This document shows positions 43,986-51,198 of a DNA stretch of 64,000 nt, one piece after another (the stretch's first letter is position 1; every line of letters starts with the position of its first letter). The DNA comes from Paenibacillus sp. FSL R10-2734. GTDB lineage: Bacteria; Bacillota; Bacilli; Paenibacillales; Paenibacillaceae. Under the pieces are notes generated by a model. It was not told the DNA's origin, searched no databases, and saw only the letters and a list, made by a program, of their open reading frames with translations. Position numbers and translations under genes: made by a program. The stretch covers positions 1,550,001 through 1,614,000 of the forward strand of contig NZ_CP150170.1 in the NCBI RefSeq assembly GCF_037963865.1, given 5' to 3'.

Positions 43986-45742
43986 TAGGCGAGCTCCTCC
44001 TTCGTCAGCTGAGAATAAGCAATTTCCTGATAAACGTCGCAGGATTGCATTAATTCGTCATGTGTTCCGATACCGACGATGCTTCCGGCTTCCAGAACAA
44101 TGATTTTGTCAGCGTCTTTGATCGTACCAATACGCTGTGCAACGATCAGCATCGTTGAATCATGAGCGTCTTTTTTCAGCTCACTGCGCAGTTTGCGGTC
44201 AGTCTTATAATCAAGTGCTGAGAAAGAATCGTCAAAGATTAATATTTCTGGACGCCGGGCAATCGCTCTGGCAATCGACAGCCGCTGTTTTTGTCCGCCA
44301 GACAGATTTGCTCCGCCTTGGGCAATGTGGGCCTCATAATTCCCCTCTAGCTTTTCTACAAATTCAGAGGATTGGGAAGTGTACACCGCATCAACAATAT
44401 CTGAACTGAGAACCTGACCAGAGCCGTTCTCACCAAAGGCAATATTGGAGGTCACTGTTCCGCCAAACAAAACAGCCTTCTGAGAGACATAACCCATTTT
44501 ATTCCGCAGCGCTTGCTGGTCGTATTCTTTGACATTGATGCCATTTACTAGCACTTCGCCTTCTGTAGCATCATAGAAACGGGGAATGAGGTTAACAAGT
44601 GTACTTTTCCCGCAGCCTGTTGATCCGATAAAAGCAACCGTCTCCCCCTGTTTCGCCGTGAAGCTGATGTTCTCCAGCACATAATCCTCTGCATCTGGAT
44701 ATTTGAAGCTAACCCCCTTGAATTCAAGCTCATCTTTTCTCTTCACAGGGAATTGAGTGACTGATCCGTTCTTCAAGCTAGGTACTGTTTCTAGCACTTC
44801 ATTGATTCGTTTAGCCGATACTTGAGCGCGGGGTAGTAAGATAAAGATCATAATCAGCATCATAAAGGCCATAACCACTTGCATGGCATAAGAAGAGAAT
44901 ACGATCATATCTGAGAACAAACCCATCTTGGCAGTACCCTCGGCTGCTTGAATGAGCACTGCACCCACCCAATAGATGGCGAGACTGAGTCCACTCATAA
45001 TCAAAGTAATACTTGGCATCAATATGGTCATTACATTGTTAGCGAATAGGTTGGTACTGGTAAGCTCGTTGTTAGCTCCAGCGAACTTTTGTTCCTGATA
45101 GTCCTCGGCATTGTAAGCCCGGATGACACGAAGACCGTTAAGATTCTCTCTGGATACACGATTCAGATTGTCAGTTAACAGCTGCAGCTTTTTAAATTTA
45201 GGCAGGACGAGCACGATGCAGACTGCAACAATAAGCACTAGCAGGGCGACCGCGGCGCCTGTCGTAAGCGTCCACTCCCAGCTTTTTCCTGAGATCTTGA
45301 GGATTGCCCACACAGCAAGTATGGGAGCTTTCACTAGTAGCTGTAAACCAATCACAATCAGCATTTGTACTTGTGTGATGTCATTCGTGGAACGGGTAAT
45401 CAGACTTGCTGTTGAGAAGTTGCTGATCTCCTCCATCGAAAAGGATTGTACCTTATCGAACAATTTGGAACGCAATCTTGCAGACAAGTCGGCTGCTATT
45501 TTCGAAGCAATGCCCGCTACAACAATTGAGGTTGCCAGACTGCCAAGTGCACAGAGCAGCATCCAGCCTCCTGCAACAAGGATTTCATTCATTTCGCTTC
45601 CTGGTGTTTGGATCAGCCGGGTAACATCACTCATGTAGTCAGGCAATTCCAAGTCCAGCCAGACCTGAGCGATAATAAACATGAGGCTGATGCCGAATAA
45701 GAACCATTCTTTGGGTTCCAGATTCTTGAGTATTTTCAACAT
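43985..45742 (-). CDS. ABC exporter half-transporter A (degenerate Walker B)
   Basis: 585 residues with six spans and a C-terminal ATPase. Walker A is GSTGCGKST, the signature is LSGGQKQRLSIARAI, and Walker B is ILIFDDSFSALD, with Asp in place of the catalytic Glu. The switch region reads VAQRIGT, where Gln replaces His. Both changes mark the non-hydrolysing site of heterodimeric exporters such as BmrCD or TM287/288. ATG 45742 is 8 bases after AAAGGAG, and that site lies in a hairpin (45751-45786). It is first of two exporter genes, downstream of a GNAT/kinase/regulator unit on the same strand. Confidence 0.92.
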   Translation of the reverse strand: MLKILKNLEPKEWFLFGISLMFIIAQVWLDLELPDYMSDVTRLIQTPGSEMNEILVAGGWMLLCALGSLATSIVVAGIASKIAADLSARLRSKLFDKVQSFSMEEISNFSTASLITRSTNDITQVQMLIVIGLQLLVKAPILAVWAILKISGKSWEWTLTTGAAVALLVLIVAVCIVLVLPKFKKLQLLTDNLNRVSRENLNGLRVIRAYNAEDYQEQKFAGANNELTSTNLFANNVMTILMPSITLIMSGLSLAIYWVGAVLIQAAEGTAKMGLFSDMIVFSSYAMQVVMAFMMLIMIFILLPRAQVSAKRINEVLETVPSLKNGSVTQFPVKRKDELEFKGVSFKYPDAEDYVLENISFTAKQGETVAFIGSTGCGKSTLVNLIPRFYDATEGEVLVNGINVKEYDQQALRNKMGYVSQKAVLFGGTVTSNIAFGENGSGQVLSSDIVDAVYTSQSSEFVEKLEGNYEAHIAQGGANLSGGQKQRLSIARAIARRPEILIFDDSFSALDYKTDRKLRSELKKDAHDSTMLIVAQRIGTIKDADKIIVLEAGSIVGIGTHDELMQSCDVYQEIAYSQLTKEELA

Positions 45743-45750
45743 AAGAATGA

Positions 45751-45786
45751 CTCCTTTATATTATTGTTGTAATGATCATAAAGGAG
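45751..45786 (-). promoter_or_regulatory. SD-sequestering hairpin before the ABC exporter
   Basis: On the coding strand CTCCTTTAT (from 45786) pairs perfectly over 9 bp with ATAAAGGAG (45759-45751), the exporter's ribosome site; the loop is 18 bases. When formed it would hide the Shine-Dalgarno sequence of half-transporter A. Confidence 0.65.
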
Positions 45787-45802
45787 AATAATAAACTGAA
45801 AG

Positions 45803-45850
45803 TTAACTTTTGCTGATGAAATGAAAAGAGACTATCCCGTAAGCAGCCAT
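45803..45850 (-). CDS. Putative 15-residue leader peptide of the exporter genes
   Basis: MAAYGIVSFHFISKS. ATG 45850 has AGGAG 7 bases upstream (plus-strand CTCCT 45858-45862). The stop lies 17 bases before the SD-sequestering hairpin. Position and size fit a ribosome-mediated attenuation leader, in which drug-stalled ribosomes change downstream folding. There is no proof of translation; the ORF also runs through the terminator loop at 45820-45874. Confidence 0.35.
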   Translation of the reverse strand: MAAYGIVSFHFISKS

Positions 45851-45874
45851 GAAATGACTCCTGGGGATAGCCTC
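45820..45874 (-). terminator. Terminator/attenuator between GNAT and exporter genes
   Basis: Coding strand GAGGCTATCCC (45874-45864) pairs with GGGATAGTCTC (45838-45828) with one G-U, then TTTTCATTT. It follows the GNAT stop by 30 bases and precedes the exporter. It may end the regulator/kinase/GNAT transcript or serve as a conditional attenuator. Confidence 0.7.
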
Positions 45875-45904
45875 TTGTTTGTAGGCAGGATATAAGTGAT
45901 CACA

Positions 45905-46396
45905 TTAACTGTTGATGAAATATACATAATCTATATGTTCATTAACAAAATCTGCGTTATTCTGATTTTTTCTTTTTTTATACATTGTGAATCCAACACT
46001 TTCATACATCCGTTGAGCAGGGTTTAGATCGTCATTCGTGGTGACAATGATTTTTTTTACATCATGCTGGATGATTCTATTGACCGCTTCTTGAAGCTGG
46101 ATTTTACCATAGCCTTTGCCTTTATATCGTGAAGCAATGCAATTATGCCCGATTTCTGCATACTTAGGCATATTTCTCGGGTCCCACACTACAAATCCGA
46201 TGGGTTCATCGTTTAGGGTTGTGATAAATGCACATTTATCGGCGATTTGTATATTCTCAAAGAAAAAGTTATCACAAGCTTGCCAATCTGAAATACTGCC
46301 TCGTTCATATCTGGGATCATATGAATACGCATCTGACAATAATTCTAAGAGTATTCCCCGGTTAAAGCTGCTCACTTTTTTGAATGTAACACTCAT
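45905..46396 (-). CDS. GNAT-family N-acetyltransferase
   Basis: 163 residues. The acetyl-CoA-binding loop reads CIASRYKGKGYGKIQLQEAV (the R/Q-x-x-G-x-G/A motif is KGKGYG), preceded by the strand AEIGHN and followed by IIVTTNDDLNPAQRMYESVG. The acceptor substrate cannot be told; members modify small amines, antibiotics or protein N-termini. ATG 46396 overlaps the kinase stop by 4 bases, so it is co-translated with the regulator pair. A terminator or attenuator separates it from the exporter genes. A role in resistance alongside the exporter is possible but not shown. Confidence 0.85.
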   Translation of the reverse strand: MSVTFKKVSSFNRGILLELLSDAYSYDPRYERGSISDWQACDNFFFENIQIADKCAFITTLNDEPIGFVVWDPRNMPKYAEIGHNCIASRYKGKGYGKIQLQEAVNRIIQHDVKKIIVTTNDDLNPAQRMYESVGFTMYKKRKNQNNADFVNEHIDYVYFINS

Positions 46397-47472
46397 TTAC
46401 TGGTAGCCCCCATTTCTTTTTCTACCTTTTTCGAGGCAGGGAGTAGCGTTGTAAAGATTGTTCCTTGCGACGGAACACTGTCACAGGTGATGGTTCCATC
46501 GTGCAACCCAATGATTTTTCGGACAATCGTAAGCCCCAGGCCATTGCCAGCAGTAGAGTGTGATGTATCTTGCTGATAGAACTTGGCGAAGACCTTGGGC
46601 AGTGCACTCGGACTGATGCCCTCTCCATTATCACGGATCGTAATCTCTATCCTGTCTTTTACCCGCTTCATGGTAACTTCGATTTCTCCATGCTCGGGCG
46701 TGAATTTGATCGCATTATCCAATAAATTCAGCCAGACCTGGCTCAGCATCTCTTTATTTCCGGATACCTCATAGTCCTGTACGTTGGCTTTGAAGGAAAT
46801 ATGCTTTTTCGTAAGTTTAGTATGCAGTAGCAGGATGCATTGGCGAATTTGTTCACCAACATTGAAGGGCTGTCGGTCGCTTAATATTGCCTGTGCCTCT
46901 ATTTTGGAGATGTTCAGGACATTTGAGGCCAGAGCGGCCAAGCGGGTCGATTCCTCAATAACAATATCCAGATATTCATTCCGTTCTTCCTTACTCAGCG
47001 CATCATCCTTTAGGATTTCAGCGAACCCTTTAATCGACACAATAGGCGTGCGAAATTCATGGGAAAAATTGTTTACAAAGTCTGTACGCAGAATCTCAAT
47101 GCCACCTAGCTCCTCAGCCATCCGGTTAATATTCTCGGAGAGAATCTTAAATTCCGGAGGTTTTGTTAACTGCATCCGCATAGAGAAGTTCCCTTTAGCT
47201 AGCTGGTCGATGGCATCAATAAACGTTTGAATAGATTTCAGCCATCTACGACTGCTAGTTATCGATATGACAGAGCCGATAATGGTGCAGGCAATCAATA
47301 TGATTAAGGTGAGTATTTTTTTGTCTTGGAGAATCTGTTCATCAAGCAGGCCGAAGAACATTAACAGATAGATCAGAACTCCGGTAATCAGCATGGTAAT
47401 GAGGAAAATGATAAATAAAGCAAGAGAGAAGTAGATCGGCAAGCTGATTCTGCTGCGTAGCCGTTTAATCAT
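46393..47472 (-). CDS. Sensor histidine kinase (HAMP, EnvZ/PhoR class)
   Basis: 359 residues. Two spans (about 12-37 and 50-68) flank a very short outer loop. HAMP follows (TFIDAIDQLAKGNFSMRMQL), then the phosphoacceptor box FVNNFSHEFRTPIVSIKGFA. ATPase boxes are LLDNAIKFTPEHG (N), IRDNGEGISPSAL (G1) and TAGNGLGLTIVRKI (G2). It overlaps the response regulator gene by 4 bases and the GNAT gene by 4, forming a tight three-gene unit. The signal is unknown; the lack of an outer domain suggests sensing within the membrane or through a partner, for example envelope stress. Confidence 0.9.
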   Translation of the reverse strand: MIKRLRSRISLPIYFSLALFIIFLITMLITGVLIYLLMFFGLLDEQILQDKKILTLIILIACTIIGSVISITSSRRWLKSIQTFIDAIDQLAKGNFSMRMQLTKPPEFKILSENINRMAEELGGIEILRTDFVNNFSHEFRTPIVSIKGFAEILKDDALSKEERNEYLDIVIEESTRLAALASNVLNISKIEAQAILSDRQPFNVGEQIRQCILLLHTKLTKKHISFKANVQDYEVSGNKEMLSQVWLNLLDNAIKFTPEHGEIEVTMKRVKDRIEITIRDNGEGISPSALPKVFAKFYQQDTSHSTAGNGLGLTIVRKIIGLHDGTITCDSVPSQGTIFTTLLPASKKVEKEMGATSK

Positions 47473-48140
47473 GTTCTCACCGCCTTGTATCCTAGACCGC
47501 GGACGGACACAAGTTCGAACTCCGGATAGTTCTCAATCCGCTTCCGCAAGCGATTGATATGTACATTAACCGTAGTGTCCGTAGTTTCGCTGTCCATCCC
47601 CCAGATTTCATCCATCAGCTGAATACGAGTGAAAATACGCTCCGGATAGGATAAAAGCTTATAGAGGAGCAGGAACTCCTTCTGGGGAAGTGTCTGTTTT
47701 TCATTGTCTCTAGTTATTGTTAACGCATCTAAATCAAGAATGACTTTACCAATAACAAGCTTACGTGCGCTTACAATCTGTGAACGGCGCAGAAGGGCTT
47801 GAATCCGTAGCAGCATTTCTTCTGTATCCACGGGTTTGGTCATATAATCGTCAGTTCCGAGGTGGAATCCTTTTTTCTTATCTTCTGGAAGATGTTTGGC
47901 CGTGGCCATGAGGATTGGGATCATGTTGTTCGCATTCCTTAGCTCATCGGCAAATTCGTAACCATCCATACCCGGCATCATAATATCGAGGATAATCAGA
48001 TCAATGTGCTGGACTTCAAGAACTTCCAGTGCCTGGATTCCATTCTCGGCGGTTAACACCTCATAACCTTCCCGTTTCAGCACAGCGTTCATCAGCTTTC
48101 TGACATGCTTATCATCTTCCACAACGAGAATCTTAATCAT
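47469..48140 (-). CDS. OmpR-family response regulator
   Basis: 223 residues. Receiver: VEDDKHVR with acidic pair, phosphoacceptor Asp in LIILDIMMPGMDG, LMATAKH and TKPVDTEE. Winged helix: LPQKEFLLLYKLLSYPERIF, then TTDTTVNVHINRLRKRIE and SVRGLGYKA. It is first in the minus-strand regulator/kinase/GNAT unit, with the exporter genes beyond. Its promoter must lie in the roughly 100 bases before the dispersed repeat element copy 3, so that element sits directly upstream of the unit. Confidence 0.92.
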   Translation of the reverse strand: MIKILVVEDDKHVRKLMNAVLKREGYEVLTAENGIQALEVLEVQHIDLIILDIMMPGMDGYEFADELRNANNMIPILMATAKHLPEDKKKGFHLGTDDYMTKPVDTEEMLLRIQALLRRSQIVSARKLVIGKVILDLDALTITRDNEKQTLPQKEFLLLYKLLSYPERIFTRIQLMDEIWGMDSETTDTTVNVHINRLRKRIENYPEFELVSVRGLGYKAVRT

Positions 48141-48250
48141 GGTTTCACTCCAATAGGTTCCGGATTTGACCTCTTTATCCCATAATTCTAATAGATAGAA
48201 GTGCTAATGACAAAGTCTTTAGCGTTTTCTTAAATTATAAGAAAGTAAAA

Positions 48251-48592
48251 GTTTCACTATATACTTTATCCTGGTGGCCATGGGGAGGCCTTTTTTTTAT
48301 TACACGCCTCTTTGAGACGGATCGAGCGGGACTTATATCCTCCAAAATGTATGTTTTAGTGGAGCTTACGGACAAATGTATGCGAAAAATCGAATACAAT
48401 GTGCTGTCGGTAACGTAACGAACCAAATGTATGCGAAAAACCGAATACAATATGTCGCCGGTAACGTAAAAGAGCCAAATGTATGCGAAAAATCGAATAC
48501 AATGTGCCGACGGTAACGTAAATGAGTCAAATGTATGTGAAAAATCGAATACAATGTGCCGTCGGTAACGTAAACGTGCCAAATGTATAGGG
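48251..48592 (+). repeat. Dispersed 52-bp-unit element, copy 3 (degraded, 3' arm missing)
   Basis: The left arm keeps GGTGGCCATGGGGA and here reads GGCC-ATGGGGA-GGCC followed by T8, a terminator-like form. Units start at 48375, 48426, 48478 and 48530, with a fifth broken off at 48582. Spacing is 51, 52, 52 and 52; the first unit has lost a base. Units are more diverged than in the other copies. The right arm (TTAGGGA/TCCCTAA hairpin and end hairpin) is absent. This is an older or truncated member of the family. Confidence 0.85.
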
Positions 48593-48682
48593 TGCCACGA
48601 TCTTAAAGTGGTGCCTTATCGGTGTAAGGGTAGATTCTGCACAATGCGTTCGTGTAACGAAACGGAGGAGTGGAGTCGACAG

Positions 48683-48926
48683 ATGTCCAAGAGTGTATTT
48701 CAGGTGAATCACAGGCATGTGATCCTGACGATCGATGAGGGACTAAGAGAGAGATTCTTGAAGCATAGTGAATTGCTTAATTTCGATGCCATGGATGAAG
48801 GAGATCCAGAAGTACCACCGCAATTCAGCTGTGCGAACTGTGGAGGAGAGATGTCCTGAGTATTACGAGGGAATCCATGGATACATGTACCGGATTGAAG
48901 ATCGGTTAGTACAGGGCCTGAGGTAG
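48683..48926 (+). pseudogene. Frameshifted small CxxC protein gene
   Basis: From ATG 48683 (GGAG at 48672-48675) the frame gives 58 residues ending QFSCANCGGEMS at a stop at 48857. In the next frame the sequence continues sensibly, PEYYEGIHGYMYRIEDRL then VQGLR, to a stop at 48926. Removing one base near 48854 would join the two into a roughly 80-residue protein. The upstream ORF start at 48608 begins in the flank of the repeat element and has no ribosome site. CANCGG suggests half of a zinc-binding knuckle, but I recognise no family. It could be a real frameshift, programmed slippage or a sequencing error. Confidence 0.5.
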
Positions 48927-48961
48927 AAGAAAGCACACAAGTAGAATAGAAGGGGACGGAT

Positions 48962-49033
48962 ATGGAATGGAAAAGCGAAGCGGTGAAGTGCCTAAATTTA
49001 CTCCAGATCTTTAAAGGACCGAGCCGGTGGTGA
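48962..49033 (+). CDS. Possible 23-residue ORF
   Basis: MEWKSEAVKCLNLLQIFKGP followed by SRW, with AAGGGGAC 5-6 bases before ATG 48962. Nothing else supports it. It lies between the frameshifted gene and the second sugar importer, in a 48927-49275 stretch that otherwise holds cre-like sites. Confidence 0.2.
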   Translation: MEWKSEAVKCLNLLQIFKGPSRW

Positions 49034-49179
49034 GGTTTTTCTTACGGGGTATTTTTTGCGTACTCCTCTTTTTCATGAGCTTTATAAGGAAAGGATCCAT
49101 TGCGTATTAATTCTTGGTTCATTCATTGCTTTCTTAAAAATGAGGAATACAATTCTAATTTTTCATCAATAGTCACAGA

Positions 49180-49195
49180 ATGAAAACGCTTTATA
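49180..49195 (+). promoter_or_regulatory. cre-like site 1 upstream of the second importer
   Basis: ATGAAAACGCTTTATA matches the catabolite-responsive element pattern WTGNAARCGNWWWCAW except near its end. It lies about 80 bases before the permease start; CcpA control is inferred. Confidence 0.55.
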
Positions 49196-49228
49196 ATCAA
49201 ATTAAGAGTACAAAAGCAGAGTTATCAA

Positions 49229-49244
49229 TTGTAAACGATTGCAA
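49229..49244 (+). promoter_or_regulatory. cre-like site 2 / LacI-type operator
   Basis: TTGTAAACGATTGCAA fits WTGNAANCGNWNNCAW fully and overlaps a perfect palindrome CAATCGCGATTG (49242-49253). It could bind CcpA or a local LacI-type repressor; it lies about 30 bases before the permease start. Confidence 0.6.
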
Positions 49245-49275
49245 TCGCGATTGAAGTGATAAGGAGTGATTAATC

Positions 49276-50199
49276 ATGTGGAGAGCTATAAAAAGACAAA
49301 AATATGCTCATATGTTTGTGCTCATTGGAATGTTAATTATTTTCACTTTTCATTATTTACCAATGTTTGGTATATTGATGGCCTTTAAGCAATACTCCAT
49401 TACCTCTGGTATCAAAGGGATCTTTACGAGTCAATGGGTGGGTTTTAAATACTTTATTGAGTTTTTTAACTATTATAATTTTAATCAAATGGTCGTTAAT
49501 ACACTGTCAATCAGTTTACTGAAATTAGTATTTACCTTTCCAGTTCCGATTCTTCTTGCGATTATGTTGAATGAGGTACGAAGTCATGTTTTTAAAAGAG
49601 TGGTTCAAACGGTTAGCTATTTCCCGCATTTTATTTCGTGGATTGTTGTGTCAGGGTTACTTGTAATCTTTTTCTCTACAAACAACGGAATTGTGAATGG
49701 CTTGCTAATGTCTCTCGGTCTCAAAGAACCACTTCCAATATTAAGTAGTGCCAATTATTTTTGGGGATTGGCCGTAGGCAGTGCAATGTGGAAGGAAGCG
49801 GGTTGGTGGGCCATTATATTCCTGGCGGCAATTAGCGGATTGGATCCAGCACAGTATGAAGCGGCAGAGATAGATGGAGCAGGGCGACTGAAAAGGATTT
49901 GGCATGTGACATTACCCGGTATTCGGGGAACTGTCGTAGTAGTACTCATTTTAGCGGTTGGTAGCTTACTTGGTGGCGGCTTAGTGGGTTCTAACTTCGA
50001 ACAGTCGTATTTGCTAGGGAATGTTATGAATAACGATAAGTCAGAGATTCTTCAAACCTATGCCTTCAAAATGGGCTTGGCGCAAGGAAGGTATGCGTAT
50101 GCAACAGCCATAGATTTACTGCAATCCATTATCTCGATCACTCTTGTGTTCAGCAGCAATTACATTTCCAAAAAAGTAACAAAGAGTGGTTTATTCTAA
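49276..50199 (+). CDS. Second sugar ABC importer, permease 1 (LplB type)
   Basis: 307 residues. Six spans, the first about residues 13-33 (MFVLIGMLIIFTFHYLPMFG). The FKQYSITSGIKGIFTSQWVG stretch and the EAA loop QYEAAEIDGAGRLKRIWHVT then LPGIRG are the LplB pattern. It opens a permease/permease/lipoprotein operon, the reverse of the usual lipoprotein-first order. A TAAGGAGTGATTAATC site precedes ATG 49276 and two cre-like sites lie just upstream. No ATPase gene is present, so a shared MsmX-type ATPase is presumed. Confidence 0.92.
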   Translation: MWRAIKRQKYAHMFVLIGMLIIFTFHYLPMFGILMAFKQYSITSGIKGIFTSQWVGFKYFIEFFNYYNFNQMVVNTLSISLLKLVFTFPVPILLAIMLNEVRSHVFKRVVQTVSYFPHFISWIVVSGLLVIFFSTNNGIVNGLLMSLGLKEPLPILSSANYFWGLAVGSAMWKEAGWWAIIFLAAISGLDPAQYEAAEIDGAGRLKRIWHVTLPGIRGTVVVVLILAVGSLLGGGLVGSNFEQSYLLGNVMNNDKSEILQTYAFKMGLAQGRYAYATAIDLLQSIISITLVFSSNYISKKVTKSGLF

Positions 50200-50221
50200 G
50201 GAGAGAAGGAGTTGCAAAAAT

Positions 50222-51100
50222 ATGCGAAAAACATGGGAAGATCGTATTTTAGATACTATAAATATCACTGTGTTAGCATTAATTGCTATTGTTACTGCTT
50301 ATCCATTTTACTATATGATTATCATTTCTTTTAATAATGGATTGGACTCAACGCTAGGCGGTATCTATTTTTGGCCAAGAAATTTCACACTTAACAATTA
50401 TTCGGAATTTTTAAGCGATCCCAAGTGGATGGAATCCTTCCTAGTTTCAGTAGCACGAACATTAGTTGGTGCATTCATTACAATTTGGTTCACGTGTCTG
50501 ACGGCTTATGGGCTATCCTACAAAAAACTTAAATTTCAGAAGTTTTATTATAGTTTTTTTATCATTGGGATGTATATATCAGGCGGGCTTATTCCTTACT
50601 ATGTTACCCTCCGCAGCTTGTCACTTCTCAACACATTTTGGGTTTATGTTGTTCCAGGAGCAGTAAATATATTTTTTCTTATCGTTGCAGTTTCTTTTTT
50701 CAAGGAGATTCCATCCGAAATGGAAGAGTCAGCGCGAATTGATGGTGCGTCTGATTTGAAAATATATTATAAGTTGATTCTTCCGGTTTCTAAGCCATTA
50801 CTTGCTGCTATGGGATTATTCGTTGGTGTTGGGCAATGGAATTCTTGGGTGGACTCTGCTTATTTCGTCAATAAAGATAGTTTGCGAACGCTAACCTTTA
50901 GGATGATGGAGATTATTAACCAAGGGATGTCTCCCATTGATGCTGAAAGTGCGGAGCGTGCGGCGGCAGTCACAGGTGTCACTACTTTTTCAATGCAAAT
51001 TACGGCAATGGTTATTGCGGTGTTACCCATTTTATGTGTATATCCATTTTTGCAAAAATATTTTGTGAAAGGTATTATGCTGGGGTCTGTTAAGGGGTGA
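50222..51100 (+). CDS. Second sugar ABC importer, permease 2 (LplC/YtcP type)
   Basis: 292 residues from ATG 50222, 9 bases after GAAGGAG; the frame's earlier start at 50186 lies inside the previous gene. Six spans; the first is INITVLALIAIVTAYPFYYM. The EAA loop is MEESARIDGASDLKIYYKLI then LPVSKP, and the end is FVKGIMLGSVKG, the family signature. It pairs with the preceding permease, 22 bases upstream, to form the channel for the lipoprotein encoded next. Confidence 0.92.
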   Translation: MRKTWEDRILDTINITVLALIAIVTAYPFYYMIIISFNNGLDSTLGGIYFWPRNFTLNNYSEFLSDPKWMESFLVSVARTLVGAFITIWFTCLTAYGLSYKKLKFQKFYYSFFIIGMYISGGLIPYYVTLRSLSLLNTFWVYVVPGAVNIFFLIVAVSFFKEIPSEMEESARIDGASDLKIYYKLILPVSKPLLAAMGLFVGVGQWNSWVDSAYFVNKDSLRTLTFRMMEIINQGMSPIDAESAERAAAVTGVTTFSMQITAMVIAVLPILCVYPFLQKYFVKGIMLGSVKG

Positions 51101-51198
51101 TCGAAAATTCGTTGTTGAGTCGGAGAATCCTGGCTCTTGTGAATCGCTTGGATTTTCCGTTATCACATAAAAAATGATAAGAACGAGGAGGCCACAGT

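Noticed and set aside
48235..48582. 115-codon minus-strand ORF
   Set aside because: Same cause, within copy 3 of the element.
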